From CBDDIP01 sp965229005 (GTDB lineage Bacteria; Actinomycetota; Acidimicrobiia; Acidimicrobiales; Ilumatobacteraceae), in assembly GCA_965229005.1 (NCBI GenBank), contig CBDDIP010000001.1, positions 1-64,000 on the forward strand: a DNA stretch of 64,000 nucleotides. The letters are read 5' to 3'. Made by a program: the position numbers and the translations under genes. The notes beneath the pieces were generated by a model, which was not told where the DNA came from, searched no databases, and was given only the letters and a program-made list of their open reading frames with translations. Below, one piece after another: positions 51,005 to 59,343 of this stretch. Numbering within the stretch: the first letter of the stretch is position 1; every line of letters begins with the position of its first letter.

Positions 51005-51427
51005 TCAGGCAGCGGCGAGCGACCAGCGCAGCTGCGTGTCGGCGCGGCGGAAGAGCAGCTGCCGACTGCTCCCGTCGAGCCCCGTGGTGTCGAACACCAG
51101 CGTGCACTCGGTCGGCGCGACGGCGATGGCCGTGCACGTGCTGGCGTCCGTCGCCGTCACCACCTTGCCCGGAGCGACCAAGGTGAAGCCGCCGACTCCG
51201 TCGGGATCGTCGACGCCACCGAGGCGCACGTCGACGACGAGCGTCGTCGCGTCCGACTGGAACGCGAGCAGGGTGACGGTGGCATCGCCGGCCCGGCCGA
51301 CGTCACCGATCCCCAGCGCCTTGGTTCCGCCAGGGTCGCTCGACAGCCTGAGCAGGAAGACGCCGCCGGCCAGCAGGATGGCCAGGCCGCAGCCGATCGC
51401 CAGCAGCAGCAGCGTGCGGGTCTTCAT
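51005..51427 (-). CDS. Small membrane-anchored exported protein
   Basis: A 140-residue protein with an N-terminal hydrophobic segment (about 6-26: LLLLAIGCGLAILLAGGVFLL) and an exported beta-type domain with two cysteines. The segment holds a Cys (Cys13) but not in a proper lipobox position, so it is likely anchored by the helix. No family recognised. TAGCCT lies 9 nt before the ATG; divergent from the OB-fold gene. Confidence 0.65.
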   Translation of the reverse strand: MKTRTLLLLAIGCGLAILLAGGVFLLRLSSDPGGTKALGIGDVGRAGDATVTLLAFQSDATTLVVDVRLGGVDDPDGVGGFTLVAPGKVVTATDASTCTAIAVAPTECTLVFDTTGLDGSSRQLLFRRADTQLRWSLAAA

Positions 51428-51477
51428 CAGCGCAGGAGGCTACGGGCGGATCGAGCCGACTGGCTTAGGCTCACGGC

Positions 51478-51840
51478 ATGGGCCTGCGAGATCTCGCCAA
51501 ACGGTTGAAGGCGACGGTCGAAGAGCTCGACGACGAACGTCTGCAGGAGCGGTTCGCGGGACTCGGCGTCACCGCGATGTCCGCGGTCGCGCCGCGTACA
51601 CCGGTACGCGTCGGGGGCGAGGTGCAGCGGATGCGCATCGCCCCTCGCTCGGGCGTCCCGGCCTTCGAGATCACGGTCAGCGACGGGTCCGGCGACGTGG
51701 TCGCCGTGTTCACCGGACGCCGTCAGGTCGCCGGCATCAGCCACAACCGCGCGCTCGTCCTCGAAGGCGTCGCCCGCCTCGAGCGCAACCGCCTGGTGAT
51801 GCTCAACCCCGCCTACACGTTGATCGCCCAAGACCACTGA
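51478..51840 (+). CDS. OB-fold nucleic-acid-binding-like protein
   Basis: A 120-residue protein with a helical start and an OB-type barrel: VRVGGEVQRMRIAPRSGVP, FEITVSDGSGDVVAVFTGRR and NRALVLEGVARLERNRLVM. Short OB-fold proteins of this sort often lie next to trkA genes in actinobacteria, as here. Nucleic-acid binding is predicted, not shown. TAGGCT is 6 nt before the ATG. The last codons and stop lie in a 23-bp tandem duplication. Confidence 0.78.
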   Translation: MGLRDLAKRLKATVEELDDERLQERFAGLGVTAMSAVAPRTPVRVGGEVQRMRIAPRSGVPAFEITVSDGSGDVVAVFTGRRQVAGISHNRALVLEGVARLERNRLVMLNPAYTLIAQDH

Positions 51841-51868
51841 CAGGCATCGCCCAAGACCACTGACAGGC
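51823..51868. repeat. Perfect 23-bp tandem duplication over a stop codon
   Basis: The 23 bases at 51823-51845, coding the last residues (IAQDH) and stop of the OB-fold protein, are repeated exactly at 51846-51868. The identity suggests a recent duplication by slippage. It does not change the protein. Confidence 0.85.
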
Positions 51869-51887
51869 AGGCGGCGTGCTCGGCCCC

Positions 51888-51966
51888 TTCTGGGCGGCCG
51901 CATCACCGGATGCCGGCGATCAGCCCGCCCCGAACGACGAACCTGGCCGCAGGGGCGTTCGGGCGG
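51888..51966. terminator. Two alternative hairpins sharing one arm (repeat family copy 3)
   Basis: The first hairpin pairs TTCTGGGCGG (51888-51897) with 51925-51934 (one mismatch); the second pairs 51925-51936 with CGTTCGGGCGG (51956-51966; one bulge). The two use the same middle arm and so exclude one another. They fill the gap between the OB-fold gene and the convergent S24/S26-like gene whose stop begins at 51969, so each can serve one direction as terminator. Confidence 0.6.
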
Positions 51967-51968
51967 AC

Positions 51969-52268
51969 TCAACGATCGACGGTGACCAACCTCCCGTAGA
52001 CAGATCGCGTCCAGCCGTTCGTGCCGCCTCGGTTGTTGCCGATCAGGACACGCCCGTCGGGCGCCACGGCCTTGACGAAGTGCAAGTACTCGGCGCATTT
52101 CACCTTGCAGAGCACGATGTCGCCGACGACGACCGTGGCGGCGGACGCCGGCTCGACCGTGCACTGGTCGCCGGACTCGATGCGACCTGACATCGAGTTG
52201 CCGCGTGGGCGGAACGTGACCGTCTCGCCGCCGGCGAGGCGCTCGATGTGTCGCGACGCCCAACCCAC
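51969..52268 (-). CDS. S24/S26 peptidase-like mini protein
   Basis: A 99-residue protein that is only a LexA/signal-peptidase-type catalytic core: PRGNSMSGRIESGD with the Ser, GDIVLCKV, then FVKAVAPDGRVLIGNNRG with the likely Lys. No DNA-binding domain or membrane anchor is present. It could be a self-standing protease or an inactive relative. GTG start 9 bp after the stop of the second trkA gene, so it is in that operon. Confidence 0.72.
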   Translation of the reverse strand: MGWASRHIERLAGGETVTFRPRGNSMSGRIESGDQCTVEPASAATVVVGDIVLCKVKCAEYLHFVKAVAPDGRVLIGNNRGGTNGWTRSVYGRLVTVDR

Positions 52269-52277
52269 GAGTGCTCG

Positions 52278-52949
52278 TCAGTCGCCGATGAGGATGCGGC
52301 GGACGCCTTCTTCGCTGTCGTTGGTGACGAGGACCATGACCTCGTCGCCGGCACGCACGATGGTGTCGCCGCGCGGGACGATCACCTTCTCGTGACGCAC
52401 GACGGCGACGACGGTGGCCTCACGGGGGAAGCCGAGCTCGGCGATCTCCTTGTCGTTGGCCGGCGAGTTCTCGGCGAGCGTGACCTCCGCGAGCCGGGCC
52501 TTGCCCTTCTCGAACGACAGCAGGCGCACGAACGAACCGACCGTCACCGCTTCTTGCACGAGTCCCGTGAGGAGGTGCGGTGTGCTGACCGACACGTCGA
52601 CGCCCCACGTCTCGTTGAACATCCACTCGTTGTTCGGGTTGTTCACTCGGGCCACGACGCGAGGCACGCCGAACTCCTGCTTGGCCAGCAGCGACACGAC
52701 GAGGTTGTCCTCGTCGTCGCCCGTGACCGCAGCCATCACCTCGGCCTGCTCGAGCCCGGCGTCCTTCAACGAGTTGATGTCGCACGCGTCCGCGGCGATC
52801 CAACGAACGCCGGGCAGGTGCCCGTCGTCGCGGTAGCGCTGCACGACCGCACGGTCGCTGTCGACGATGGTGACCTCGCTGCCATCGGTGGCCAGCTGCT
52901 CGGCGATGAACCGCCCGACGCTGCCGCCACCGGCGATGACGATCTTCAT
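52278..52949 (-). CDS. TrkA-type potassium channel regulator (second copy)
   Basis: A 223-residue RCK protein. The Rossmann motif GGGSVGRFIAE starts at residue 7, Asp in VDSDRAVV binds nucleotide, and an RCK_C domain follows (about 140-223) with PRGDTIVRAGDEVMVL. Such proteins gate Trk/Ktr or related potassium transporters by binding NAD(H) or ATP. Its ATG overlaps the stop of the other trkA copy (ATGA), indicating coupled translation and perhaps a heterodimer. Confidence 0.9.
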   Translation of the reverse strand: MKIVIAGGGSVGRFIAEQLATDGSEVTIVDSDRAVVQRYRDDGHLPGVRWIAADACDINSLKDAGLEQAEVMAAVTGDDEDNLVVSLLAKQEFGVPRVVARVNNPNNEWMFNETWGVDVSVSTPHLLTGLVQEAVTVGSFVRLLSFEKGKARLAEVTLAENSPANDKEIAELGFPREATVVAVVRHEKVIVPRGDTIVRAGDEVMVLVTNDSEEGVRRILIGD

Positions 52950-53608
52950 GCGTGCTCCTTCTTCGGCTGGGCGGCGATCTCGTCGACCCGGCCCATCGCG
53001 TCGGCAGCGACAGCGAGGTAGACGACGTCGCCGTCCTGCACGACCAGGTCGTGCGTCGGCAGCATCGCTGCACCGAGCCGGCTGACGGCCACGACGCGCA
53101 CGCCGGTCTGCTCGACGTCGAGCACCCGGTGGCCGGCCCACCCGCTGCCGAGCTCGCGCTCCACGAGCGACACCCGGGCGCTCGGATCGACCCACTCGAC
53201 GGCAGGCGCATCGGGGAGCACCCGGCGCAGCACCCGCTCGGTGGTCCACAACGCCGTGGCCACCGTGGCGATGCCGAGGCGCTGGTAGATCGCAGCGCGC
53301 TGCGGGTCGTAGATGCGAGCCACGACGCGCTCGATGCCGAAGTTCTCCCGAGCGACTCGCGCCACGAGGATGTTCGAGTTGTCGCCATTGGTGACCGCGG
53401 CGACCGCTTCCGCCTTCTCGATCCCGGCCTCCAGGAGGCGGTCTCGGTCGAAGCCGATGCCGGTGATGGCCTGGCCCGGGAAGTTCGGGCCGAGGCGCTC
53501 GAAGCTGTCGGGCTTGCGGTCGATGACGGCGACGGTGTGCCCGGCGCCGACCAGGCTCCGGGCGAGCGATGAGCCAACCCGGCCACACCCGACGATCACG
53601 ACATGCAC
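52946..53608 (-). CDS. TrkA-type potassium channel regulator (first copy)
   Basis: A 220-residue RCK protein: GCGRVGSSLARS at residues 7-18, Asp in VIDRKPDSF, a Rossmann half to about 130, then an RCK_C domain with PTHDLVVQDGDVVYLAV near the end. With the second copy it forms the usual actinobacterial trkA pair. It diverges from the KimA-like permease gene, 60 bp apart, which is the likely partner. A Shine-Dalgarno (GGAGAGG) lies upstream. Confidence 0.9.
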   Translation of the reverse strand: MHVVIVGCGRVGSSLARSLVGAGHTVAVIDRKPDSFERLGPNFPGQAITGIGFDRDRLLEAGIEKAEAVAAVTNGDNSNILVARVARENFGIERVVARIYDPQRAAIYQRLGIATVATALWTTERVLRRVLPDAPAVEWVDPSARVSLVERELGSGWAGHRVLDVEQTGVRVVAVSRLGAAMLPTHDLVVQDGDVVYLAVAADAMGRVDEIAAQPKKEHA

Positions 53609-53668
53609 GTTGAACCTCTCCTGCTTTGGCTCGCGTCACACTAACCACACATAAGCTCAGCTCGCCCT

Positions 53669-55528
53669 ATGCCCATCCTGAAGCGAATCCTCATCGGTTC
53701 CCCGGTTGCCACGGCCGATGAGGGCCACCAGCGGCTGTCCAAGAAGATCGCTTTGCCGGTCTTCGCCAGCGACGCGATCTCCTCCACCGCATATGCGGTC
53801 GACGAGATCCTCGTGGTCCTCCTCCTTCAGGCGCACATCGGCAAGAAGGCCTTCGGGCCGATCATCCCGATCGCCATCGTCGTCTGCGTGCTGCTGGCCA
53901 TCGTCGTCGTCAGCTACCGCCAGACCATCCACGCATACCCGAGCGGCGGCGGCAGCTACATCGTCAGCAAGGAGAACCTCGGCGTCATCCCATCGCTGAT
54001 CGCCGGCTCCTCGCTGCTCGTCGATTACATCCTGACCGTGGCCGTCAGCGTTGCCGGCGGCGTGCTCGCCATCCGAACGGCCACCGGTCTCAGCGACAAG
54101 TGGGCGGTGCCGCTGTGCCTCGGGTTCGTCCTCTTGATGACGCTTGCCAACCTGCGCGGCGTGAAGGAGTCCGGCGCGGTCTTTGCCGGCCCGACCTACT
54201 TCTACATCGTCATGTTGATCACGCTGATCCTCACCGGCTTGTGGCGGATCTACGTCCAGCACGTCGGACCGATCCCCGAGTCGATGCTCACCGAGGGAGG
54301 ACGAGAAGCCAGCAAGCTGGTCGGCAGCCTCTCGCTGTACATGCTGTTGCGCGCGTTCTCCAGTGGTGCGGTCGCGCTCTCCGGCGTGGAGGCGGTGTCC
54401 AACGGGGTGCCGGCGTTCAAGAAGCCGGAGTCGAGGAACGCGTCGACCACGCTCGTGTGGATGGGCGCCATCCTCGGCTCGTGCTTCCTCGGCGTGTCGG
54501 TGCTGGCATCGCACTTCAAGCCGTTCCGCGGCGAGGACGACGGCAACGGCATCGGCCTCATCGCCCAGTACGTGTACCACGGCAAGGGCGTCATGTTCTG
54601 GCTGACGCTGATCGCCACGTTCGCCATCCTCATCCTCGCCGCCAACACCGCCTACGCAGACTTCCCACGGCTGTCGTCGATCATCGCCAAGGACGGCTTC
54701 CTGCCGCGCCAGTTCGCCAACCGCGGCGACCGGCTGGTGTTCTCGAACGGGGTGATCTTCCTCGCCGCGGTGGCCTCCGTGTTGATCGTCATCTTCAACG
54801 GCGACATCTCCGCGCTGATCCCGCTCTACGCGTTCGGCGTGTTCACCGGTTTCACGTTCAGCCAGTCGGGGATGGTCAAGCACCACCTCAAGCACCGAGA
54901 GCCGAGGTGGAAGGCCAGCCTTGCCGTCAACTTGATCGGGGCGATCACCACCGGGCTGATCGCCCTGATCGTGCTCGTCTCCAAATTCGTCGAGGGCGCG
55001 TGGATCCCCGCCGCTCTGATCCCGATCATGGTCTTCGGCTTCTCCGCCGTCGGCAAGCACTACAAGAAGGTGCGCGCCGCCGTGGCGGCACCGGCCGGGT
55101 ACCGCGCCCAGCGGCACACGCACTACGTGGTCGTGCTCGTCGGCGGCGTCAACCGCGGTGTGCTCGACGCCATCGCCTACGCCCGCAGCCTGGCGCCGGA
55201 GCGGATCATCGGCCTCTCCATCGTGCAGGACGCCGAGGAAGAGCACCGTCTGCGCGAGCAGTGGGATGCGTTCGACGTGCCGATCGAGCTGCAGACCGTG
55301 TCGTCGCCGTACCGCGAGCTGACCAAGCCGGTGCTGCGCTTCCTCGACGAGGTCGACGCGGAGCGCGAGGACGACATCATCACCGTCGTCATCCCCGAGT
55401 TCGTCACCAAGGTGAGCAGCCAGTGGCTGCACAACCAGTCGGCGTTGGCCCTGAAGGCCCGCCTGCTGTACCGACCGCACACCGTCGTGGTCAGCGTGCC
55501 GATCCACATCGAAGTCGACGCGGACTGA
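53669..55528 (+). CDS. KimA-like APC-family potassium permease
   Basis: A 619-residue transporter with about twelve transmembrane helices (residues 30-460) and a soluble C-terminal domain (about 470-619). ALPVFASDAISSTAYAVDEI near the start and YPSGGGSYIVSKENLG are hallmarks of the KUP/KimA branch of the APC superfamily, in which B. subtilis KimA is a proton-coupled, c-di-AMP-controlled potassium importer of similar length. The two trkA genes opposite support potassium as substrate. Amino-acid transport is the alternative. Confidence 0.88.
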   Translation: MPILKRILIGSPVATADEGHQRLSKKIALPVFASDAISSTAYAVDEILVVLLLQAHIGKKAFGPIIPIAIVVCVLLAIVVVSYRQTIHAYPSGGGSYIVSKENLGVIPSLIAGSSLLVDYILTVAVSVAGGVLAIRTATGLSDKWAVPLCLGFVLLMTLANLRGVKESGAVFAGPTYFYIVMLITLILTGLWRIYVQHVGPIPESMLTEGGREASKLVGSLSLYMLLRAFSSGAVALSGVEAVSNGVPAFKKPESRNASTTLVWMGAILGSCFLGVSVLASHFKPFRGEDDGNGIGLIAQYVYHGKGVMFWLTLIATFAILILAANTAYADFPRLSSIIAKDGFLPRQFANRGDRLVFSNGVIFLAAVASVLIVIFNGDISALIPLYAFGVFTGFTFSQSGMVKHHLKHREPRWKASLAVNLIGAITTGLIALIVLVSKFVEGAWIPAALIPIMVFGFSAVGKHYKKVRAAVAAPAGYRAQRHTHYVVVLVGGVNRGVLDAIAYARSLAPERIIGLSIVQDAEEEHRLREQWDAFDVPIELQTVSSPYRELTKPVLRFLDEVDAEREDDIITVVIPEFVTKVSSQWLHNQSALALKARLLYRPHTVVVSVPIHIEVDAD

Positions 55529-55588
55529 TTCGCCGAGATCCGCGCACGATCGAGCGCGCGTGCCGAAGCCTCAATACCCTCCATCGGC

Positions 55589-56479
55589 ATGCACATCGTG
55601 GTCAGCGGTTCGTCCGGGCTCATCGGAACGGCACTCGTCGACCGTCTCCGCCGTGAGGGCCACGAGGTGGTTCGCCTCGTGCGCCGAGCACCGGGAACCG
55701 GCGAGGCGCAGTGGGACCCGACCGCGGGCAAGCTCGACGTCGGTGTGATCGATGCCGCCGACGCGGTCATCAACCTCGCCGGGGCCGGCATCGGCGACCA
55801 CCGTTGGACCGCGGAGTACAAGCAGGAGGTGCTCCGCAGCCGCACGACCACGACCGCGCTGCTGGCGAACACGATCGCTGCATCGTCGACGCCGCCGGCC
55901 GTGTTCCTGTCCGGATCGGCCATCGGCTTCTACGGCGACACCGGCGACACGTCGGTCGACGAGCGGTCCAAGGCGGGCGACGGGTTCCTCGCCGACGTGT
56001 GCCGCGCGTGGGAGGAAGCCGCCGCCCCGGCCGAAGCAGCCACTCGCCTCGTGCTGCTGCGCACCGGCATCGTCCTGTCCGCCAAGGGCGGCGCGCTCAA
56101 GAAGCAGCTGCCGATGTTCAAGCTCGGACTCGGCGGACGCTTCGGGTCGGGCAAGCAGTGGCAGAGCTGGGTGTCCATCGACGACGAGATCGGAGCGATC
56201 ATCCACCTCCTGACCACCGACGTGAGCGGCCCGGTGAACCTCACCGCCCCGAACCCGGTCACCAACGCCCAGTTCGCCAAGGCACTGGCGCACGCGCTGC
56301 ACCGCCCGTCGCTGCTGCCGATCCCTGCGTTCGGGCCGAAGCTGCTGCTCGGCGGCGAGCTCGCCGATGCGTTGTTGTTCGACGGCCAGCGAGTGCTGCC
56401 TACCGTGCTGCAGCAGAGCGGCTACACGTTCGAGCACCCCACGCTCGACGGCGCGCTGCGCGCCGTGCTGGCGAAGTGA
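55589..56479 (+). CDS. TIGR01777-family NAD-dependent epimerase-like protein
   Basis: A 296-residue extended SDR of the TIGR01777 (SDR39U1, YfcH-like) type. GSSGLIGTAL at 7-16, VINLAGAGIGDHRWT, SGSAIGFYG and RTGIVLSAKGGAL are its markers. Function is unknown; linkage to cell division or nucleoside sugars has been proposed for relatives. TACCCT lies 8 nt before the ATG. Its stop overlaps the start of the FAD protein gene (GTGA). Confidence 0.9.
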   Translation: MHIVVSGSSGLIGTALVDRLRREGHEVVRLVRRAPGTGEAQWDPTAGKLDVGVIDAADAVINLAGAGIGDHRWTAEYKQEVLRSRTTTTALLANTIAASSTPPAVFLSGSAIGFYGDTGDTSVDERSKAGDGFLADVCRAWEEAAAPAEAATRLVLLRTGIVLSAKGGALKKQLPMFKLGLGGRFGSGKQWQSWVSIDDEIGAIIHLLTTDVSGPVNLTAPNPVTNAQFAKALAHALHRPSLLPIPAFGPKLLLGGELADALLFDGQRVLPTVLQQSGYTFEHPTLDGALRAVLAK

Positions 56480-57714
56480 GCGACACGCCTCGACGGGTCG
56501 TCATCGTCGGTGCCGGCCTCGCCGGACTCAGCGCGGCCGGGCACCTGCAGCGAGCCGGGCTCGACGTCCGCGTCCTCGAAGCCAGTGACGGCGTGGGCGG
56601 TCGCGTACGAACCGACGTCGTCGACGGCCACGTGCTCGACCGCGGCTTCCAAGTCCTCCTGACTGCGTACCCGGAGGCCACCCGTCAGCTCGATCTCGCC
56701 GCGCTCGACCTGCACGCGTTCGAACCGGGTGCACTCGTCTGGCGCGGCGGTCGCGGACACGTCGTGTCGGATCCGTTCCGCCGACCGGCCACCGCGCTGT
56801 CGACAGCGACGGCGCCGATCGGCACCCCGTTGGACAAGCTCCGGCTGGCGCGCATGCGCCACCACCTTCGGACAGTTCGACCGTCGCAGCTGCTCAGCGG
56901 GCCGGACACGTCGACGATCGACGCGCTTCGGGACCGCGGCTTCAGCCCGACGATGATCGACAGGTTCCTGCGCCCGCTGTTCGCCGGGATCCAGCTCGAT
57001 CCCGAGCTGCGGACGAGCAGCCGCATGTTCGACGTGATCTTTCGCATGCTCGCCGACGGCGATGCCGCAGTGCCTACCGGCGGCATGGGTCGCATCCCCC
57101 AGCAACTTGCCGACGGCTTGCTGCCCGGCACGGTGGAGCTCGGTGTGCGCGTCCGAGCCGCACATCGCGGCGAGCCGAGCGTCACCCTGGACGACGGGAC
57201 GCGCATCGACGTCGACCACGTCATCGTCGCCACCGAAGGCCCCGCGGCTTCCGCACTCCTCGAGCTGCCGACGGTGGCGTCACGATCGGTCGGCTGCGTG
57301 TGGTTCTCGGCTCCGTCGGCGCCGATCGACCACAGGCTGATCGTGCTCGAGTCGTCGAGCACCGGTCCCGCCTTGAACGTCGCCGTGATGACGAACGTCG
57401 TGCGGTCGCACGCTCCCGCGGGGCGACATCTCATCGCTGCGGCAACGCCGGCTGACATCGGCGACGACCTCGAGGGTCGGGTGCGTGCGCAACTGCGCGG
57501 ATGGTGGGGTCCGCGGGTGGACCGGTGGGATCACCTGCGCACCGATCGCATCGCTCACGGTCAGCCCGACCAATCGCCGCCGTTCGCGCCGAAGCGCCGG
57601 GTGCGGTTGGCACCCGGCGTCTTCGTGTGTGGCGACCACCGCGACACGGGGTCGATCCAGGGCGCGCTCTTCAGTGGCCGGCGCTGCGCGGAAGCCGTGC
57701 TTGCCGAACGATGA
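56476..57714 (+). CDS. FAD-dependent amine oxidase/protoporphyrinogen oxidase-like protein
   Basis: A 412-residue flavoprotein. The dinucleotide motif VVIVGAGLAGLSAAGHLQ at 8-25, VGGRVRTD, and the C-terminal FVCGDHRDTGSIQGALFSGR are of the NAD(P)-binding amine oxidase/phytoene desaturase group. Substrate could be a porphyrin, carotenoid or amine; there are no heme or carotenoid synthesis genes beside it. GTG start overlaps the previous stop, giving a two-gene unit with the TIGR01777 gene. Confidence 0.88.
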   Translation: MSDTPRRVVIVGAGLAGLSAAGHLQRAGLDVRVLEASDGVGGRVRTDVVDGHVLDRGFQVLLTAYPEATRQLDLAALDLHAFEPGALVWRGGRGHVVSDPFRRPATALSTATAPIGTPLDKLRLARMRHHLRTVRPSQLLSGPDTSTIDALRDRGFSPTMIDRFLRPLFAGIQLDPELRTSSRMFDVIFRMLADGDAAVPTGGMGRIPQQLADGLLPGTVELGVRVRAAHRGEPSVTLDDGTRIDVDHVIVATEGPAASALLELPTVASRSVGCVWFSAPSAPIDHRLIVLESSSTGPALNVAVMTNVVRSHAPAGRHLIAAATPADIGDDLEGRVRAQLRGWWGPRVDRWDHLRTDRIAHGQPDQSPPFAPKRRVRLAPGVFVCGDHRDTGSIQGALFSGRRCAEAVLAER

Positions 57715-57720
57715 CGCGCA

Positions 57721-58188
57721 TCACTGCGCGCTGGTGTCCACCAACGCCCAGCGGGCGAGCTCGGCGTCGAGGTCGAGCCGGTTGGTGAACGGGCCGGTCG
57801 GCCAGCTCTCGCTCGGCACCGCCCACATCACCTCGAACTCGATGCCGTCCGGGTCCTGGGCGTAGAGGCTCTTGCTGACACCATGATCGCTTTCACCGAC
57901 CAACGACTTCGCCGCGACAAGGCGAGCGCGCAACGCGACGAGGTCGTCGATCGTGTGCACCTGCCAGGCGAGGTGGTACAGCCCCGGACTGTGCGCGGGC
58001 GGCGAGGGGCGCTCGCCCACGCTGAACAGTCCGAGGTCGTGGTCGTTGTCCGAGCCGTCGGCTCGGAGGAACACGGCGTTGCCACCGTCGACAACGACCT
58101 CGAAGCCGAGGACGTCGCGGTAGAAGTCCTTGGAGCGCTGGGCGTCACGCACCCAGAGCACTGCGTGGTTGAGGCGACGGATGGCCAC
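57721..58188 (-). CDS. VOC-family dioxygenase/glyoxalase-like protein
   Basis: A 155-residue VOC protein. RLNHAVLWVRDAQRSKDFY and GFEVVVDGGNAVFLRAD open the fold, a His in LYHLAWQVHT and a Glu in IEFEVMW look like metal ligands. It may be a small-molecule dioxygenase or isomerase; nothing else fixes it. GTG 58188 is chosen from the domain start. It follows yceI by 5 bp in the same direction, so is probably in the same transcript and MarR regulon. Confidence 0.82.
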   Translation of the reverse strand: MAIRRLNHAVLWVRDAQRSKDFYRDVLGFEVVVDGGNAVFLRADGSDNDHDLGLFSVGERPSPPAHSPGLYHLAWQVHTIDDLVALRARLVAAKSLVGESDHGVSKSLYAQDPDGIEFEVMWAVPSESWPTGPFTNRLDLDAELARWALVDTSAQ

Positions 58189-58193
58189 GACGA

Positions 58194-58754
58194 TCAGGCC
58201 TTGAGGGCTTCGATGTCGAGGGTGATCTTGACCTTGTCGCCGACGAGCACGCCACCGGTCTCGAGGGCCACGTGGAAGTCGAGGCCGAAGTCCTTGCGGT
58301 TGATCTCCGTCTCGGCGGTGAAGCCGGCCTTCGTGTTGCCCCACGGGTCGGTGGCGACGCCCTCGAACTCGAGGTCGAAGCTGACGGACTTGGTGACGCC
58401 CTTGATCGTCAGGTCGCCGACGAGCTTGAAGTCGCTGCCGTCCGGCGTGATGCCGGTGGAGACGAAGGTCATCGTCGGGTAGGTGTCGGACTCGAAGAAG
58501 TCGGCGTTCTTGAGGTGCCCGTCGCGGCCCTCGTCGTTCGTGGTGATCGACGCGGTCTGCACCGTGGCGGAGACCTTCGAGTCGAGCGGGTTCTCGCCAA
58601 CGGTGATCTCACCGGCGAAGTCGGCGAAGCGGCCGCGGACCTTGGCGACCATCAGGTGGCGGGCGACGAAGTTGACGGCTGAGTGACTGGCGTCGATCGT
58701 CCAGGTGCCGGCGGTGAGGGCATCGAGTGCGCTGGGGGTGGTGGTGGAGCTCAT
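58194..58754 (-). CDS. YceI-family lipid-binding protein
   Basis: A 186-residue lipocalin-like YceI protein without signal peptide. TWTIDASHSAVNFVARHLMVAKVRGRF, then GHLKNADFF and YPTMTFVST are signature stretches. YceI proteins bind polyisoprenoid or quinone-type lipids and respond to stress in other bacteria. A Shine-Dalgarno (AAAGGA) is present. It diverges from the marR gene; two palindromes between them suggest repression by that regulator. Confidence 0.92.
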   Translation of the reverse strand: MSSTTTPSALDALTAGTWTIDASHSAVNFVARHLMVAKVRGRFADFAGEITVGENPLDSKVSATVQTASITTNDEGRDGHLKNADFFESDTYPTMTFVSTGITPDGSDFKLVGDLTIKGVTKSVSFDLEFEGVATDPWGNTKAGFTAETEINRKDFGLDFHVALETGGVLVGDKVKITLDIEALKA

Positions 58755-58783
58755 GGAAGGAATCCTTTGTGTTGCGGGGGATT

Positions 58784-58851
58784 GTTGCGGTTGCAAGCAC
58801 TGTAGCGGAGATTGATTGCGTCCGCAACTTTTGCGTCCGTGCAGCTACACT
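58784..58851. promoter_or_regulatory. yceI-marR intergenic operators and marR -10 box
   Basis: Two inverted repeats with the core TTGC-N4-GCAA lie at 58784-58797 (GTTGCGGTTGCAAG) and 58815-58828 (ATTGCGTCCGCAAC), with centres 31 bp apart, about three helical turns. A TACACT -10 box (58846-58851) ends 7 nt before the marR ATG. The pirin promoter at 44829 has the same core. Confidence 0.6.
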
Positions 58852-58858
58852 GGCACCC

Positions 58859-59341
58859 ATGGCGACGAAGACGGATGCCCCAACCGAAGGCTGGCTGAGT
58901 GCCGACGAGATGCGCGCCTGGCGCAACTTCGTCGAGACGATGGGCACGCTCCTGCCGGCGATGGAGGCCGACCTCGTGGCCCACGGGCTGACGATGGGCG
59001 ACTACGAGGTGCTCGTCCACCTCTCCGAGGCCGAGCATCGGCGCATGCGCATGTGCGATCTGGCGACGGCGTTGCGCCTCTCCCCCAGCGGCCTCACCCG
59101 CCGCCTCGACGGCTTGGTCAAGGCCAAGCTCGTCACACGTGAATCGTGCGCCGCCGACCGACGCGTGATGTGGGCAGCACTCACTGCAGCCGGCTGGGAG
59201 CGCATGGAAGAGGCTGCCCCGACGCACGTCGCCAGCGTCCGCCGCCACTTCCTCGCCGGCCTCACCCCGGCGATGATCGAGGCGATCGGCGATGCGTTCA
59301 CCATCGTGCGCGAACGCCTCGCCGCCGGGCAGACTGCCTGA
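58859..59341 (+). CDS. MarR-family transcriptional regulator
   Basis: A 160-residue winged-helix repressor. The recognition region RMRMCDLATALRLSPSGLTRRLDGLV (about 64-88) and wing KLVTRESCAADRRVMWAALT are typical. Cys in the wing could sense oxidants, or a ligand may bind at the dimer interface. It likely represses itself, yceI and the distant pirin gene through TTGC-N4-GCAA sites. The natural N-terminus is ATG 58859. Confidence 0.92.
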   Translation: MATKTDAPTEGWLSADEMRAWRNFVETMGTLLPAMEADLVAHGLTMGDYEVLVHLSEAEHRRMRMCDLATALRLSPSGLTRRLDGLVKAKLVTRESCAADRRVMWAALTAAGWERMEEAAPTHVASVRRHFLAGLTPAMIEAIGDAFTIVRERLAAGQTA

Positions 59342-59343
59342 CC

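Noticed and set aside
53657..55507. A 616-codon minus-strand open frame opposite the permease
   Set aside because: The sequence is a low-complexity run of Asp, Glu, Gly, Arg and His, typical of an antisense shadow, while the plus strand codes a clear APC transporter.
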